A stretch of DNA of 64,000 bases, from the NCBI RefSeq assembly GCF_900142285.1, contig NZ_FRAJ01000010.1:53498-117497 (forward strand), read 5' to 3'. Each line of letters opens with the position of its first letter. The stretch's first letter is position 1. Below, piece after piece: positions 35,210 through 45,097 of this stretch. Under the pieces are notes generated by a model. The model was given only the letters and a program-made list of their open reading frames with translations. It made no database searches and was not told the DNA's origin. This stretch comes from Caminicella sporogenes DSM 14501. GTDB taxonomy: Bacteria > Bacillota > Clostridia > Peptostreptococcales > Caminicellaceae. Position numbers and translations under genes: made by a program.

Positions 35210-35873
35210 TTTATTTTTAAAAGATTTTTATCTTATTAGAAAGCATTTGTGGGTTGCTATGTTTTACAGCTTTATGATGTTTTTTTTATTTAGTTCGCAC
35301 GAGAGTGAGCTTTATGGAATGATTTATTCTATAGGAACAACGATGATAGGCTATACAATGATAATGTATACAACAGCTTATGATGATAAAAACAATAGTG
35401 AAGTTTTTTTAAATAGTTTGCCAATTTCAAGGAGTAAAATAGTACTTTCGAGGTATATTTCTATATTTATGTTTATTATAATAGGTGTTATAAGTATGAT
35501 GATAGCTAGTTTTGTATTGAAAAGCTTTAATATATTGAATATAAGCAGAATGTTTAAGTTTCATGATTTTGTTAATGCATTAATAGGTCTATGCTGTATT
35601 TCATTTTTGTATTTGCCAGTATATTTTAAGTATGGATATGTGAAGGCTAAAATGTTTAACTTGATACTTTTTGCCATAGGTTTTGGAGGGCCGATGCTGA
35701 TAAAAAATATTTTAAGATTTACAAAAAAACCATTATGGTTAGATAAGTTTATTATGTATTTACATTTAGCACCTAAATCAGTAATAAATTTATTATTTAT
35801 AATAGCAGTAGTTATATTAGGTTTAATATCATTTAGTATTTCATCTATTATTTATCGGAAAAGAGAATTTTAA
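35202..35873 (+). CDS. ABC-2-type transporter permease
   Basis: A 223-aa membrane protein with six hydrophobic helices, the partner of the preceding ATPase. YDDKNNSEVFLNSLPISRSKIVLSRYIS is the conserved cytoplasmic loop of ABC-2 permeases in YtrA-linked operons. The start is placed at ATG 35202, ten bases after AGGGGG; an upstream frame beginning at 35145 would lie within the ATPase gene. A perfect terminator follows. Confidence 0.88.
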   Translation: MFNLFLKDFYLIRKHLWVAMFYSFMMFFLFSSHESELYGMIYSIGTTMIGYTMIMYTTAYDDKNNSEVFLNSLPISRSKIVLSRYISIFMFIIIGVISMMIASFVLKSFNILNISRMFKFHDFVNALIGLCCISFLYLPVYFKYGYVKAKMFNLILFAIGFGGPMLIKNILRFTKKPLWLDKFIMYLHLAPKSVINLLFIIAVVILGLISFSISSIIYRKREF

Positions 35874-35904
35874 TTTAGTAATAGTAAAAAATTTGTGATG
35901 TGTA

Positions 35905-35935
35905 GTTAAAGAGAGGGCATTGCCCTCTCTTTAAC
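35905..35935. terminator. Bidirectional terminator
   Basis: GTTAAAGAGAGGGCA and TGCCCTCTCTTTAAC form a 15-bp perfect palindrome serving the exporter operon and the convergent protease gene, whose stop codon is adjacent. Confidence 0.85.
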
Positions 35936-36568
35936 TTAGAAAAATAAGCCTTCTAGTGAAGAATATATTATGAAAATAGGTGGTCCTATTATTTTATCAA
36001 TGAAATTTGTAATTATTAAAATAAAAAGTATAAATCTGCTTTTATCATAAAATTGATAATAAAAAGGTTTATCTTTAAGACCTAATAATCCAAAGAAAAT
36101 ATGTGAACCGTCTAAAGGTGGTATTGGAAGAAGGTTGAATACAAGTAAAGCGATATTTATCCATACTGTATAATCAAAAATAGTAATTATCGTATGATAG
36201 AGACTATCACTTAAGATTGTTTCAGGAATATAATATAATATTTTCATTAAAAGAATAAAAAATATTGCTATGAGTAAATTTGCAAGTGGACCAGCTAAAG
36301 ATACTAATATATCATCTCTTTTTGGCTTTTTAAAATTGTATGGATTAATTTCAACTGGTTTTGCCCACCCAAATCCAGCAATTAAAATCATTAAAAAACC
36401 TAAAATATCTAGATGAACTAAAGGACTTATTGAGAGCCTTCCTTGAAGCTTTGGAGTATCATCGCCAAGCCATACAGCTGTTTGTGCATGTGCAAATTCA
36501 TGAAGTGAAAGCCCCAATAAAACACCCGGAATAATATATAATATTTTAATTAAATCCAATAAAATCAT
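35936..36568 (-). CDS. Site-2 protease family (M50) membrane metallopeptidase
   Basis: A 210-aa intramembrane zinc protease. HEFAH (residues 23-27) is the zinc motif and NLLPIPPLDGSHI provides the third ligand Asp. Four to six hydrophobic helices are visible, with no PDZ domain, so it is the short subfamily found widely in Firmicutes (YwhC-like), distinct from RseP. GAGCLGWAKPVEINPYNF-type sequence (here GFGWAKPVEINPYNF) is characteristic. It is monocistronic; the natural substrate is unknown. Confidence 0.9.
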   Translation of the reverse strand: MILLDLIKILYIIPGVLLGLSLHEFAHAQTAVWLGDDTPKLQGRLSISPLVHLDILGFLMILIAGFGWAKPVEINPYNFKKPKRDDILVSLAGPLANLLIAIFFILLMKILYYIPETILSDSLYHTIITIFDYTVWINIALLVFNLLPIPPLDGSHIFFGLLGLKDKPFYYQFYDKSRFILFILIITNFIDKIIGPPIFIIYSSLEGLFF

Positions 36569-36886
36569 CCCTTCTAATTTATTTATGCTAGTCTATTATA
36601 ACGTAAAACTAGCAATAATAAAACAGAAAATAATAATGTTTACAAAAATTATAACACAGATGTTATACATGAAGAAATATATACCTTGTTTTTTGAAAAA
36701 TTTAGATTATTGATAAATATAGTTTAAGATTTTCAGAAAAATAGAGAAAAAACATTGATTTTAAAAATTATATGTGTTAAAATTTTATCCATAATCTTTT
36801 ATAGAAATACATATGTACGCCATATAAAAACACAATATTAAAAAAGTATTAAAAAAATTTTATATAAGACGAAGGGAGAGGGGAAT
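36569..36886. other. Divergent gap between protease gene and hom
   Basis: Near the protease start, TGCTAGT (36586-36592) and ACTAGCA (36608-36614) form a 7-bp inverted repeat that could be an operator. On the plus strand TTGATT (36755-36760) and TAAAAT (36778-36783), 17 bp apart, are a probable promoter of hom. The rest is AT-rich with nothing recognised. Confidence 0.5.
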
Positions 36887-38164
36887 ATGGAAAGTATTAA
36901 AATAGGGATATTAGGGATGGGAAATATAGGAACGGGTTTATATAAAATTTTACAAATTAATGATGAGAAAATAAAAAATTATGCAAACAAAAAAATAGAA
37001 GTTAAAAAAGTTTTAGTTAAAAATTTTGAAAAACAGAGAGATGTAGATATACCTAAGGAATTGTTGACTTTAGATGTAGATGAAATAATATATGACCCTG
37101 AAATTAAAATAATAGTTGAATTGATAGGAGGTATAAATCCGGCTTATGATTATTTAAAGCGTTCTATTGAAAGTGGAAAACATGTAGTAACTGCAAATAA
37201 AGCGGTAATTGCTACATTTGGCAAAGAATTAGATGATTTGGCTGTAAAACATGGTGTACAAATTAAATTTGAAGGCAGTGTTGGAGGAGGAATTCCCATA
37301 ATAAATACACTGACAGAAAGTCTTTCAGCAAATGAAATAGAAGAAATTGTGGGAATTATTAATGGGACTACAAATTATATTCTTACTCAGATGAGTGAAT
37401 TTGGTATGGATTTTGAAACTGCTTTAAAAGAAGCACAAATAAAGGGGTTTGCTGAAGCTGACCCGACTTCAGATTTAGAAGGAGAAGATGCTGTATTTAA
37501 GTTAGCTATTTTATCAGCAGTTGCTTTTAATAAGAGAGTTTATCCTGATGAAATATCAAGAGAAGGGATTAAAAAGATTTCTCAAAAGGATATAAAATAT
37601 GCATCAGAACTAGGTTATAAGATTAAATTACTTGCAACAGCAAAAAAATATGGTAATAATTTGGAATTAAATGTCCATCCAGCACTTATACCTAATAAGC
37701 ATCCTTTAGCTTCAGTTAATAATGAATTTAATGCTCTGTTTATTAGAGGTAATGCTGTTGGAGAAGTTATGTTATACGGTAAGGGAGCAGGGTCTATGCC
37801 GACTGGAAGTGCTGTGCTAGGAGATGTGTTGAGTATTATAAAGGCAATTGAGACAGATGGCATAAAAAATTCAAACAATAATATTACTAGTAAATTAGTA
37901 GTTAATAATATAGGACAAAGTAAATATTATGTTCGATTAGAAGTAGTAGATGAGCCGGGAGTGCTTGGGAAAATTGCTATTAATTTTGGAAAATATGGAG
38001 TAAGTCTTGAGTCAGTAGTTCAGAGAGCTAGGGGAGAAAAAACTGTACCATTAGTTTTTATTACTCATGAAACAGATAGGGAAAAATTAGATAAGGCATT
38101 AGAAGAAATTTCAAGTTTTTCAGTAGTAGATAAAATTGCAAGTATTTTAAAGGTAGAAGAGTAA
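36887..38164 (+). CDS. hom: Homoserine dehydrogenase
   Basis: Reduces aspartate semialdehyde to homoserine, the branch toward threonine, methionine and isoleucine. The 425-aa protein has the NAD(P)-binding GILGMGNIGTGLY at the N-terminus, the VTANKAVIA stretch, GGGIPIINTLTESL, GTTNYILTQM, EADPTSDLEGEDA and a C-terminal ACT domain (YYVRLEVVDEPGVLGKIA, from about residue 345) for feedback control by threonine. The start follows AGGGAGAGGGG. It stands alone here, with a terminator downstream; an ACT-domain regulator gene lies 2 kb away. Confidence 0.96.
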   Translation: MESIKIGILGMGNIGTGLYKILQINDEKIKNYANKKIEVKKVLVKNFEKQRDVDIPKELLTLDVDEIIYDPEIKIIVELIGGINPAYDYLKRSIESGKHVVTANKAVIATFGKELDDLAVKHGVQIKFEGSVGGGIPIINTLTESLSANEIEEIVGIINGTTNYILTQMSEFGMDFETALKEAQIKGFAEADPTSDLEGEDAVFKLAILSAVAFNKRVYPDEISREGIKKISQKDIKYASELGYKIKLLATAKKYGNNLELNVHPALIPNKHPLASVNNEFNALFIRGNAVGEVMLYGKGAGSMPTGSAVLGDVLSIIKAIETDGIKNSNNNITSKLVVNNIGQSKYYVRLEVVDEPGVLGKIAINFGKYGVSLESVVQRARGEKTVPLVFITHETDREKLDKALEEISSFSVVDKIASILKVEE

Positions 38165-38198
38165 AAAAGAGAAGGAGAGTTTAATCCTTCTCTTTTTA
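38164..38198 (+). terminator. hom terminator
   Basis: AAAAAGAGAAGGA pairs with TCCTTCTCTTTTT across an 8-nt loop; the palindromic flanks can serve both strands. Confidence 0.88.
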
Positions 38199-38214
38199 AA
38201 AGGAAAATTTATAT

Positions 38215-39669
38215 TTATTTTTTGTTGTTTAGTTTAATCCAGTAATCTGCATTTTCTAATCCTAATTTTTTAGGGTCAAATACAAAAGTATCTATATCTC
38301 TTCCCATTTCTCTTTGTTCTTCCCAATCTTTTAAAACTTTTATACCTTGATTACCAAGTATTAGTATAGCTATAACATTTAACCAAGCCATGATGCCAAC
38401 ACCTATATCGCCAAGTCCCCAAGCTAATGATGCAGTTCTAATTGCACCGTAGAAGGAAGAACCGATTAGTAAAAGTCTTAATACATTGATAACTATTTTT
38501 CTATTAGCACCAGCTTTTTTGAATAAGTATGTGATATTAGTTTCTGCAATGTAGTAGTATGCTATAAGAGTAGAGAATGCAAAGAAGAATAGAGCTATGG
38601 CAACAAATGCTGAACCAAAACCAGGAATTAAAGTGTCAACGGCTGCTTGAGTATAAGCAGGACCTATGTCAACGCCGGGAAGATTTTCAACTATAAATCC
38701 ACCAGATGGGTTATAAACATTGTATTTACCAGTTGCTAAAATCATAAAAGCAGTAGCAGAACAAACGAATAATGTATCGAAGTATACTGCAAATGCTTGA
38801 ACTAAACCTTGTACAGCTGGGTGGCTTACTTCAGCAGCAGCTGCTGCTTGAGGACCAGTACCTTGACCAGCTTCATTAGAATAAATACCTCTTTTAACAC
38901 CCCAAGAAATAGCTAATCCTAAAATACCACCAAAAGCTTGTTTTAATCCAAAGGCACTTTTAAAGATGAGAGCTAACATTGCAGGAATTTTAGTAATATT
39001 GAATGCTAAAATAGTAAGAGCTATTAACATATAACCGATTGCCATGAAAGGTACGATAATTTCAGTTGTTTTACTTATACGCTTAACTCCACCGAAAATG
39101 ATTAAAGCTAATAAAGCAGATATAGCAATACCTGTTATAGTTGGACTAATTCCAAAAGCATTATTAACACTTGAAGCTATACTGTTTGATTGAACTCCGG
39201 GAAGGAAGAAACCCATTGCAATAACAGTTGCTACGGCAAATAAAACTGCATACCATTTTATTCCTAAACCTTTTTCGATGTAATATGCAGGACCTCCACG
39301 ATATTCACCATCAATTTCTTCTTTATAGACTTGACCAAGTGCACATTCAATGAATGAAGAACCAGCTCCTAAGAAAGCAATTGCCCACATCCAGAAAATA
39401 GCACCCGGGCCACCCATTGCAATAGCAGTAGCAACACCAGCTATGTTACCAGTACCGACACGACCAGCTACAGACATTGCAAAAGCTTGAAAAGAAGAAA
39501 CACCTGCATTTGAAGCAGAACCTCCCATTAGGTATTTAACCATGTCTTTTAAATGACGAATTTGTAAAAAACGAGTCCTAAAAGAAAAATAAATGCCTGT
39601 TCCTAAACATAAATAAACTAGTGCATTACTCCAAACGATACCGTTTAGAAAATCAACTATACCTTGCAT
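38215..39669 (-). CDS. Alanine/glycine:cation symporter (AGCS family)
   Basis: A 484-aa sodium- or proton-coupled amino acid importer with about 11 helices. GTGIYFSFRTRFLQIRHL, AVAGRVGTGNIAGVATAIAMGGPGAIFWMW (here preceded by FAMS) and GVKRGIYSNEAGQGTGPQAAAAAEVSHPAVQG are family signatures. The translation start ATG at 39669 has an AGGAGG site. It lies between hom and the ACT-domain gene on the opposite strand; substrates are probably alanine, glycine or serine. Confidence 0.95.
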   Translation of the reverse strand: MQGIVDFLNGIVWSNALVYLCLGTGIYFSFRTRFLQIRHLKDMVKYLMGGSASNAGVSSFQAFAMSVAGRVGTGNIAGVATAIAMGGPGAIFWMWAIAFLGAGSSFIECALGQVYKEEIDGEYRGGPAYYIEKGLGIKWYAVLFAVATVIAMGFFLPGVQSNSIASSVNNAFGISPTITGIAISALLALIIFGGVKRISKTTEIIVPFMAIGYMLIALTILAFNITKIPAMLALIFKSAFGLKQAFGGILGLAISWGVKRGIYSNEAGQGTGPQAAAAAEVSHPAVQGLVQAFAVYFDTLFVCSATAFMILATGKYNVYNPSGGFIVENLPGVDIGPAYTQAAVDTLIPGFGSAFVAIALFFFAFSTLIAYYYIAETNITYLFKKAGANRKIVINVLRLLLIGSSFYGAIRTASLAWGLGDIGVGIMAWLNVIAILILGNQGIKVLKDWEEQREMGRDIDTFVFDPKKLGLENADYWIKLNNKK

Positions 39670-40091
39670 TAATAATTACCTCCTTATATTTTTTATGAAA
39701 AAATTGTAACAATTATATAAAATATTTTAAACTATTTTGTGAAAAATTTCAAGTTTTAAAAAATTCAATTTTCAGCAATTAAAGAGTTTAAAAAATTCAT
39801 TTTTGTAAATATTTGTTTGTAAATTTCAATTTTTTCATTTCAAAAATGAATATTTATAAATATTCTTTTACAAATTTTAATTATTTTTTTATATACATCA
39901 GTTCCATTATTAACTAAAATAAAATTTTATATTCAATTAAGTAAGAAAATTAATAATGTTAAAATTTGAATTGGAAAATCATTATTTTCAAAAAGGTAAA
40001 TAGTTATTGATTTGCATATTTTTGTATGTTAAAATTCAAAGAATAATAAAAAACACATGTATGTCAGTTGTAAACATGGAGGAGAGAAGTT
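39670..40091. other. AT-rich divergent gap before the ACT-domain gene
   Basis: ATTCATTTTTG (39795-39805) and CAAAAATGAAT (39841-39851) are an 11-bp perfect inverted repeat of unknown role. TTGATT (40007-40012) and TAAAAT (40030-40035), 17 bp apart, form a plausible promoter for the ACT-domain gene with the same hexamers as the hom promoter. No ORF is recognised. Confidence 0.5.
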
Positions 40092-40529
40092 ATGGAAAAT
40101 AAGTATTTAATAGTTGATAAAAAAATACTTCCTAATATATTTGAGAAAGTTTTAATGGCTAAAGAGTTGTTGAGAAATGGTAAAGTAAAAGGTATTACAG
40201 AAGCTGTAAAAAAAGTGGGGATAAGTAGGAGTACATTTTATAAATATAAGGATTATGTTTTTTCTCTTTCAGATAAAGCAAATGGAAGAAAAGTAACTGT
40301 ATCAATGCTTCTTAATCATGAACCGGGTAGGCTTTCAGCTATTTTAAATAAAATTGCTGAAAAGAAAGGAAATATTTTGACTATTAATCAAGATATACCT
40401 ATAAATAATATAGCAAATATAAGTATAACTTTTGATATATCAAATTTAACAGTAGATTTTGATGTGCTTATGAATGAAATAAAAAAGTTAAAAGGGATTG
40501 TGAAATTAGATTTGATTGCAATGGAATAA
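40092..40529 (+). CDS. ACT-domain protein, PheB/UPF0735 family
   Basis: A 145-aa protein with an N-terminal helix-turn-helix-like segment (ITEAVKKVGISRSTFYKYKDYVF) and a C-terminal ACT domain from about residue 68 (VTVSMLLNHEPGRLSAILNKIAEKKGNILTINQDIP). The architecture matches the PheB/UPF0735 family, linked to amino acid biosynthesis regulation, often next to hom and thr genes. It probably senses an amino acid. GGAGGAGAG precedes the ATG. It may regulate hom, which lies 2 kb upstream and has a similar promoter. Confidence 0.9.
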   Translation: MENKYLIVDKKILPNIFEKVLMAKELLRNGKVKGITEAVKKVGISRSTFYKYKDYVFSLSDKANGRKVTVSMLLNHEPGRLSAILNKIAEKKGNILTINQDIPINNIANISITFDISNLTVDFDVLMNEIKKLKGIVKLDLIAME

Positions 40530-40646
40530 AACTTAAAAAATTATTAAATAGATAAGAAAATAATGGTATTTTATAAGATATTATTATACAATATAAAATG
40601 ACATTTTTAGCTAATTTAGTACATAAGATGAAGCTAGGAGGTAGAC

Positions 40647-41888
40647 ATGTTTAAAGTAAGAAAAAAATTTATTTGGCTGTTTGTTGTAGCTGGCATATTT
40701 TTTGTGTTGTTTTCATCGTTTAAAATGATGAAAACTAAAAAAAGTGTAGGCATATTTGTAAAAACTGCAAGAATTGAAAAGCAAGATATTAAATCAAATA
40801 TTTTTACAAGTGGAAGGGTTGTTTCAAAAAAGGAGAGAGAAGTAACTCCAGATTTAACAGGAAGGATAGTGAAAATATTTGTTCATGAGGGAGATAAAGT
40901 AGCTAAGGGACAATTACTTGCTAAATTAGATTCTAAGGAACTTGAATATGACCTTAAAGATGAAGAAATTAATCTTGAAATATTGAAAGAAAAATTAGAG
41001 CAGCTTAAAAGAAAAGACAAAGTAGAATTTAGAACGAGTTATAAAAATGCTGAAATAGATTATAAAGAAGCATTAGAAGATTATGAGAATAAAAAGGAGC
41101 TTTATAAAGAAGGTGCTATAAGCGAAGATGATTTAGATACTGCTAAAAAATCTATGGAAAAGGCATATAATGATTATTTACTTGCAAAGAAAAATTATGA
41201 AAATAGTGAAGATGAATTAGAAATAAAAATTCAAGAAAAACAGATAAAAGCTTCAAAACTTAAGATAGAAAAAATTAAGTCTGATATTGAAAAGACGAAA
41301 ATATTAAGTCCTATAGATGGCACTATTACAAGTATTGAGGTTTCAGAATTATCTGTAGTTGGTCCTAGTACAGTTTTATTTAATATTAAAGATATACGGG
41401 ATTTAGAGGTTGTTACAAATATAAGTGAATATGACATAAGCAAAATCAAATTAGGTCAAAGTGTAAAAATAACAGGTGAGGGAATAGGCGATAAAGAATA
41501 TAAAGGAGTTGTAAAATACATATCTCCTGATGCAGAGACAGTAACTAATGGGCAGAGTACAGAAACAACTATTGAGGTTAAAATTGATATAAAAGATAAA
41601 AATACGGAGTTTAGACCAAACTTTACTGCAAATGTAGAAATAAATACAGCTAGTAAAGAAAATGCTCTAGTCGTTCCATATGAAGCAATATATACTGATA
41701 AAGATGGTAAAAAGTCAATATTTACTGTTGATGGTAATAAAGCTAAAAAACATGAGATAAAGACGGGAATAGAAGGAGATATGGTGGTAGAAGTAATAGG
41801 AGATGGATTTAAAGAAGGAGATTTAGTGATATTAAATCCTACTGAAAGAATAAAGGATGGAATTGAAGTTAGTGTAAGGGGTATGTAA
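40647..41888 (+). CDS. Efflux adaptor protein, HlyD/MacA-like
   Basis: A 413-aa membrane-fusion-type adaptor. One N-terminal helix (FIWLFVVAGIFFVLFSSF) anchors it; the lipoyl-like domain (VTPDLTGRIVKIFVHEGDKVAKGQLLAKLD) is split by a long coiled coil (about residues 105-205, Glu/Lys-rich), followed by beta-barrel and membrane-proximal domains. In Gram-positives these work with MacB-like exporters, here encoded by the next two genes two and eleven bases downstream. AGGAGG precedes the ATG. Substrate is unknown (peptide, antibiotic or lipid). Confidence 0.9.
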   Translation: MFKVRKKFIWLFVVAGIFFVLFSSFKMMKTKKSVGIFVKTARIEKQDIKSNIFTSGRVVSKKEREVTPDLTGRIVKIFVHEGDKVAKGQLLAKLDSKELEYDLKDEEINLEILKEKLEQLKRKDKVEFRTSYKNAEIDYKEALEDYENKKELYKEGAISEDDLDTAKKSMEKAYNDYLLAKKNYENSEDELEIKIQEKQIKASKLKIEKIKSDIEKTKILSPIDGTITSIEVSELSVVGPSTVLFNIKDIRDLEVVTNISEYDISKIKLGQSVKITGEGIGDKEYKGVVKYISPDAETVTNGQSTETTIEVKIDIKDKNTEFRPNFTANVEINTASKENALVVPYEAIYTDKDGKKSIFTVDGNKAKKHEIKTGIEGDMVVEVIGDGFKEGDLVILNPTERIKDGIEVSVRGM

Positions 41889-41890
41889 GA

Positions 41891-42583
41891 ATGATAAAAA
41901 TAGAAAATTTGTGGAAAATATATGGAAATGACAAAATAAAAGTTGAGGCACTTAAGGGAATTAGTTTAGAAGTAGAAAAGGGTGAATTTGTAGCTATAAT
42001 GGGACCATCAGGTTCTGGAAAATCTACATTTATGAATATTTTAGGATGTCTTGACAGACCTACGAGAGGAAGTTTTATACTTGACAATGTAGAAGTTGAA
42101 AAACTTAAAGATACGGATTTGGCAGTTATAAGAAATAAAAAATTAGGATTTGTATTTCAATCTTTTAATCTTTTGCCGAGAATATCTGCTTTTAAGAATG
42201 TAGAATTGCCTATGATTTATGCAAATGTTCCTTTAAAAGAAAGAAGCAAAAGAGCAATAGCTGCATTGGAAAAGGTGGGACTGAAGGATAGAATTCATCA
42301 TAAACCGAATGAATTGTCAGGAGGGCAAAGACAAAGAGTAGCTATTGCAAGAGCACTTGTTAATAATCCTTCTGTTATTTTGGCTGATGAACCGACTGGA
42401 AATTTAGACTCAAAATCAAGTGAAGAAATAATGGATATATTTAAAAGTTTGAATGATGAAGGAGTAACCATAGTACTTGTTACCCATGAGATAGAAGTGG
42501 CTAAAAAGGCTAAAAGGATAATAACTTTTAGAGATGGTGAGATAATAGAGGATACTAAAAATATGGGAACAGGTGATGAGTAA
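41891..42583 (+). CDS. ABC transporter ATP-binding protein (MacB/LolD type)
   Basis: A 230-aa ATPase: Walker A GPSGSGKST, Q-loop FVFQSFNLLPR, signature LSGGQRQRVAIARAL, Walker B VILADEPTGNLDS and switch His VTHE. The sequence is of the MacB/LolD/FtsE group that powers mechanotransmission exporters rather than true translocators. It sits directly between the adaptor and the FtsX-like permease genes in a single operon. Confidence 0.95.
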   Translation: MIKIENLWKIYGNDKIKVEALKGISLEVEKGEFVAIMGPSGSGKSTFMNILGCLDRPTRGSFILDNVEVEKLKDTDLAVIRNKKLGFVFQSFNLLPRISAFKNVELPMIYANVPLKERSKRAIAALEKVGLKDRIHHKPNELSGGQRQRVAIARALVNNPSVILADEPTGNLDSKSSEEIMDIFKSLNDEGVTIVLVTHEIEVAKKAKRIITFRDGEIIEDTKNMGTGDE

Positions 42584-42594
42584 GAGGTGATTTT

Positions 42595-43809
42595 GTGAAT
42601 ATTATTGAAAGTATTAAAGTTGCTTTAAATGCGATATGGGTCAATAAGATGAGGTCTTTGCTCACGATGCTTGGAATAATTATAGGAATATCTTCAGTTA
42701 TAGCAGTAGTAGCATTGGGACAAGGCAGTAAAGAAATGATAAAAAAAGAATTTGAAAATTTTGGAGTAAATAGGGCTTATTTAGGAATTAATTGGGATGA
42801 AAACATTACAGGTAGAGATATATTTACTCATGAAGACATTGAAGTTTTAAAAAGAGCATTTAAAAAAGATATAGATGCATTATCACCTTTATTTGACAAT
42901 AATGGAGAAGTTGCTATTGAAAGAAAAAATGAGCGTATTTATATAAAAGGAGTTAATGAGGAATATAATAAAATAGAAAAAAAGGAAATAATAGATGGAA
43001 GGTTTTTAGTTAGTTCCGATATAAAAGGAAATAGAGAAGTTGCAGTTATAAATGATGAGATGGCTTTGAAACTATTTGGTAGAAGACATGTTATAGGAGA
43101 AAAAATCCTTGTAAAGACCTCTTCGAGAAATATTTCTCTTGTAATAGTAGGAGTATACAAGGAAAAAAAATCTATGTTTGCAGGATTTGGAAGAGAAATG
43201 CCTAGAGATATATATGTGCCTATCAGTACTGTTGAAAAAATGTTTGGAGTAGGCAATAGAGTATATAGTATAGAGATAAATTTTAAAAGTGGTATAAATA
43301 CTAAAGAAACTTTAGATAAGATGATAAAATTAATAGAAAGACGTCATGGCAATGCAAAGAAGAATAAATACAGAAGTTATAGTGCAGAAAGTGAACTAAA
43401 AAGTGTAAATAAAGTTACGGGAATAATGACAGCAGTTGTAGGTGCTATAGCAGCTATTTCACTATTAGTTGGTGGAATAGGAGTTATGAATATAATGCTC
43501 GTTTCTGTAACAGAGAGGACTAGAGAAATAGGAATAAGAAAAGCTATAGGAGCAAGACATAAGGACATTTTGTTTCAGTTTTTGGTAGAAGCAGTTATCA
43601 TATCTGGTATAGGAGGTATTATAGGTACAGTACTGGGGATAGGACTGTCATTTGTAATAGCATCTTTTATAAAACTTAAACCTACAATATCGATAATGAC
43701 TATAATGATTGCATGGATGTTTTCAGCTGGAGTTGGAATATTTTTCGGTATATACCCGGCAAATAAAGCTGCAAAACTTGATCCTATTGAAGCATTGAGA
43801 TATGAATAA
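42595..43809 (+). CDS. MacB-like ABC transporter permease (FtsX fold)
   Basis: A 404-aa membrane protein with four helices: one near the N-terminus ([21 protein letters not shown]), an extracytoplasmic MacB periplasmic core domain of about 220 residues, then three C-terminal helices with [25 protein letters not shown]-type loop (here [21 protein letters not shown]), the FtsX signature. Start is GTG 42595 after AAGAGGTGA. It completes a three-gene tripartite-like exporter. A strong terminator follows. Confidence 0.94.
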   Translation: [404 protein letters not shown]

Positions 43810-43816
43810 AAAAAGA

Positions 43817-43857
43817 GGTCAGGCTAAATTATTCTAGCCTGACCAAAGTTTTTTTTT
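43817..43857 (+). terminator. Terminator of the MacAB-like operon
   Basis: GGTCAGGCTA and TAGCCTGACC form a 10-bp stem followed by AAAG and nine T. Confidence 0.92.
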
Positions 43858-43939
43858 GAGTTAAATATCAAAGGAAATTATATCAAAAGGTCGAATTTTT
43901 ATAGATTAATTTCATTTTAAATTAAGGAGATGTGAATTT

Positions 43940-45097
43940 ATGAAAAGAAATATAGGTATTATTTGGATTATAGTAATAATAATAATTTGCTTTATTATGT
44001 TAACTGTTTGGTATAAATATAATATTAACAAAAAAGATTTTAGTGATGAAATAGGGTTTACAGAAGATTATTTAGAAGAAGAAAAAATTTGTTTAAGATT
44101 CATAAAGAAAAAAATGTCTTCAAAAAGTGGAGGTATATATACTAATTATTTGGAAAATAAGAGAATAGAGAAAGTGGCAAGTGGACATGAGATATTATCT
44201 GAATCAGAAGGATTAATTATGTTATATTATGTAAGAACTCGAAATAAGGATGAGTTTGACAAGCATTTTGATATAGTAAAAAATAAAATGCTAGATAAAA
44301 CTGGTTTAGTAAAATGGAGAATAAAAGAGGATAATTACAATTTAGCTTATAGTAATGCTACTATTGATGATTTAAGAATAATTCGTTCGCTTATATATGC
44401 TTATGATATTTGGAAAGATAAAAGATATTATAAAACTTTAAAAAAAATAAGTGAAGCACTACTTAAATATAATGTGTATAAAGGCTGTTTAAATAATTAT
44501 TTTGATATTAAGTATAAATATAAGGCTAAAGAAGTTGATATATCTTATATAGATTTATATACTATGAAACTTCTTTCTGATATTAATAAGGAATGGGATA
44601 AGATTTATGATAAAAGTATAAGGGTAATAAATAGAGGATATTTATCTGATAAATTTCCATTATATAAAAAAACATATGATATAGAAAAGAATAAATATTT
44701 AAATGGAGAAGTTGTAAATTCCATAGATGCTTTATTAGTAGTGCTTCATCTTAGTGAAGTTGGATTAGTAAAAAAAGAAACTTTGGAGTGGATAAAAGAC
44801 CAAATGATATACGGAGGTGGTATATATGCAGAATATGATATTAAAACCGGAAAAGCTATAAATGATGTAGAATGTACTGCTATATATGCAATAGCTGCTA
44901 GAATTGCAAAAATTGCAGGAGATGAATCTCTATATAAGTTATTAGTAGAGAAAATGTTATCTCTGCAGGTGTTAGATAAATCAAGTCCTTTGTATGGAGG
45001 ATTTGGAGAAACAAGTACATTAAAGGTCTATTCTTTTGATAATTTACAAGCACTACTGGCATTTAAAGCTTTAGGAGGATTAAATGATGAAAAATAA
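43940..45097 (+). CDS. Membrane-anchored GH8-like glycosyl hydrolase of an exopolysaccharide cluster
   Basis: A 385-aa protein with one N-terminal transmembrane anchor (residues 5-24) and an alpha/alpha-barrel domain resembling glycoside hydrolase family 8. ILSESEGLIMLYYV (Glu90 as probable acid) and ATIDDLRIIRSLIYAYDIWKDKRY (Asp143/144 region) match GH8 core motifs, in diverged form. Hydrolases of this type accompany exopolysaccharide synthases, such as PssZ in Listeria and BcsZ in cellulose operons, and trim or release the polymer. It heads a five-gene run; its end overlaps the next gene by 14 nt. The exact glycan is unknown. Confidence 0.78.
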   Translation: MKRNIGIIWIIVIIIICFIMLTVWYKYNINKKDFSDEIGFTEDYLEEEKICLRFIKKKMSSKSGGIYTNYLENKRIEKVASGHEILSESEGLIMLYYVRTRNKDEFDKHFDIVKNKMLDKTGLVKWRIKEDNYNLAYSNATIDDLRIIRSLIYAYDIWKDKRYYKTLKKISEALLKYNVYKGCLNNYFDIKYKYKAKEVDISYIDLYTMKLLSDINKEWDKIYDKSIRVINRGYLSDKFPLYKKTYDIEKNKYLNGEVVNSIDALLVVLHLSEVGLVKKETLEWIKDQMIYGGGIYAEYDIKTGKAINDVECTAIYAIAARIAKIAGDESLYKLLVEKMLSLQVLDKSSPLYGGFGETSTLKVYSFDNLQALLAFKALGGLNDEK

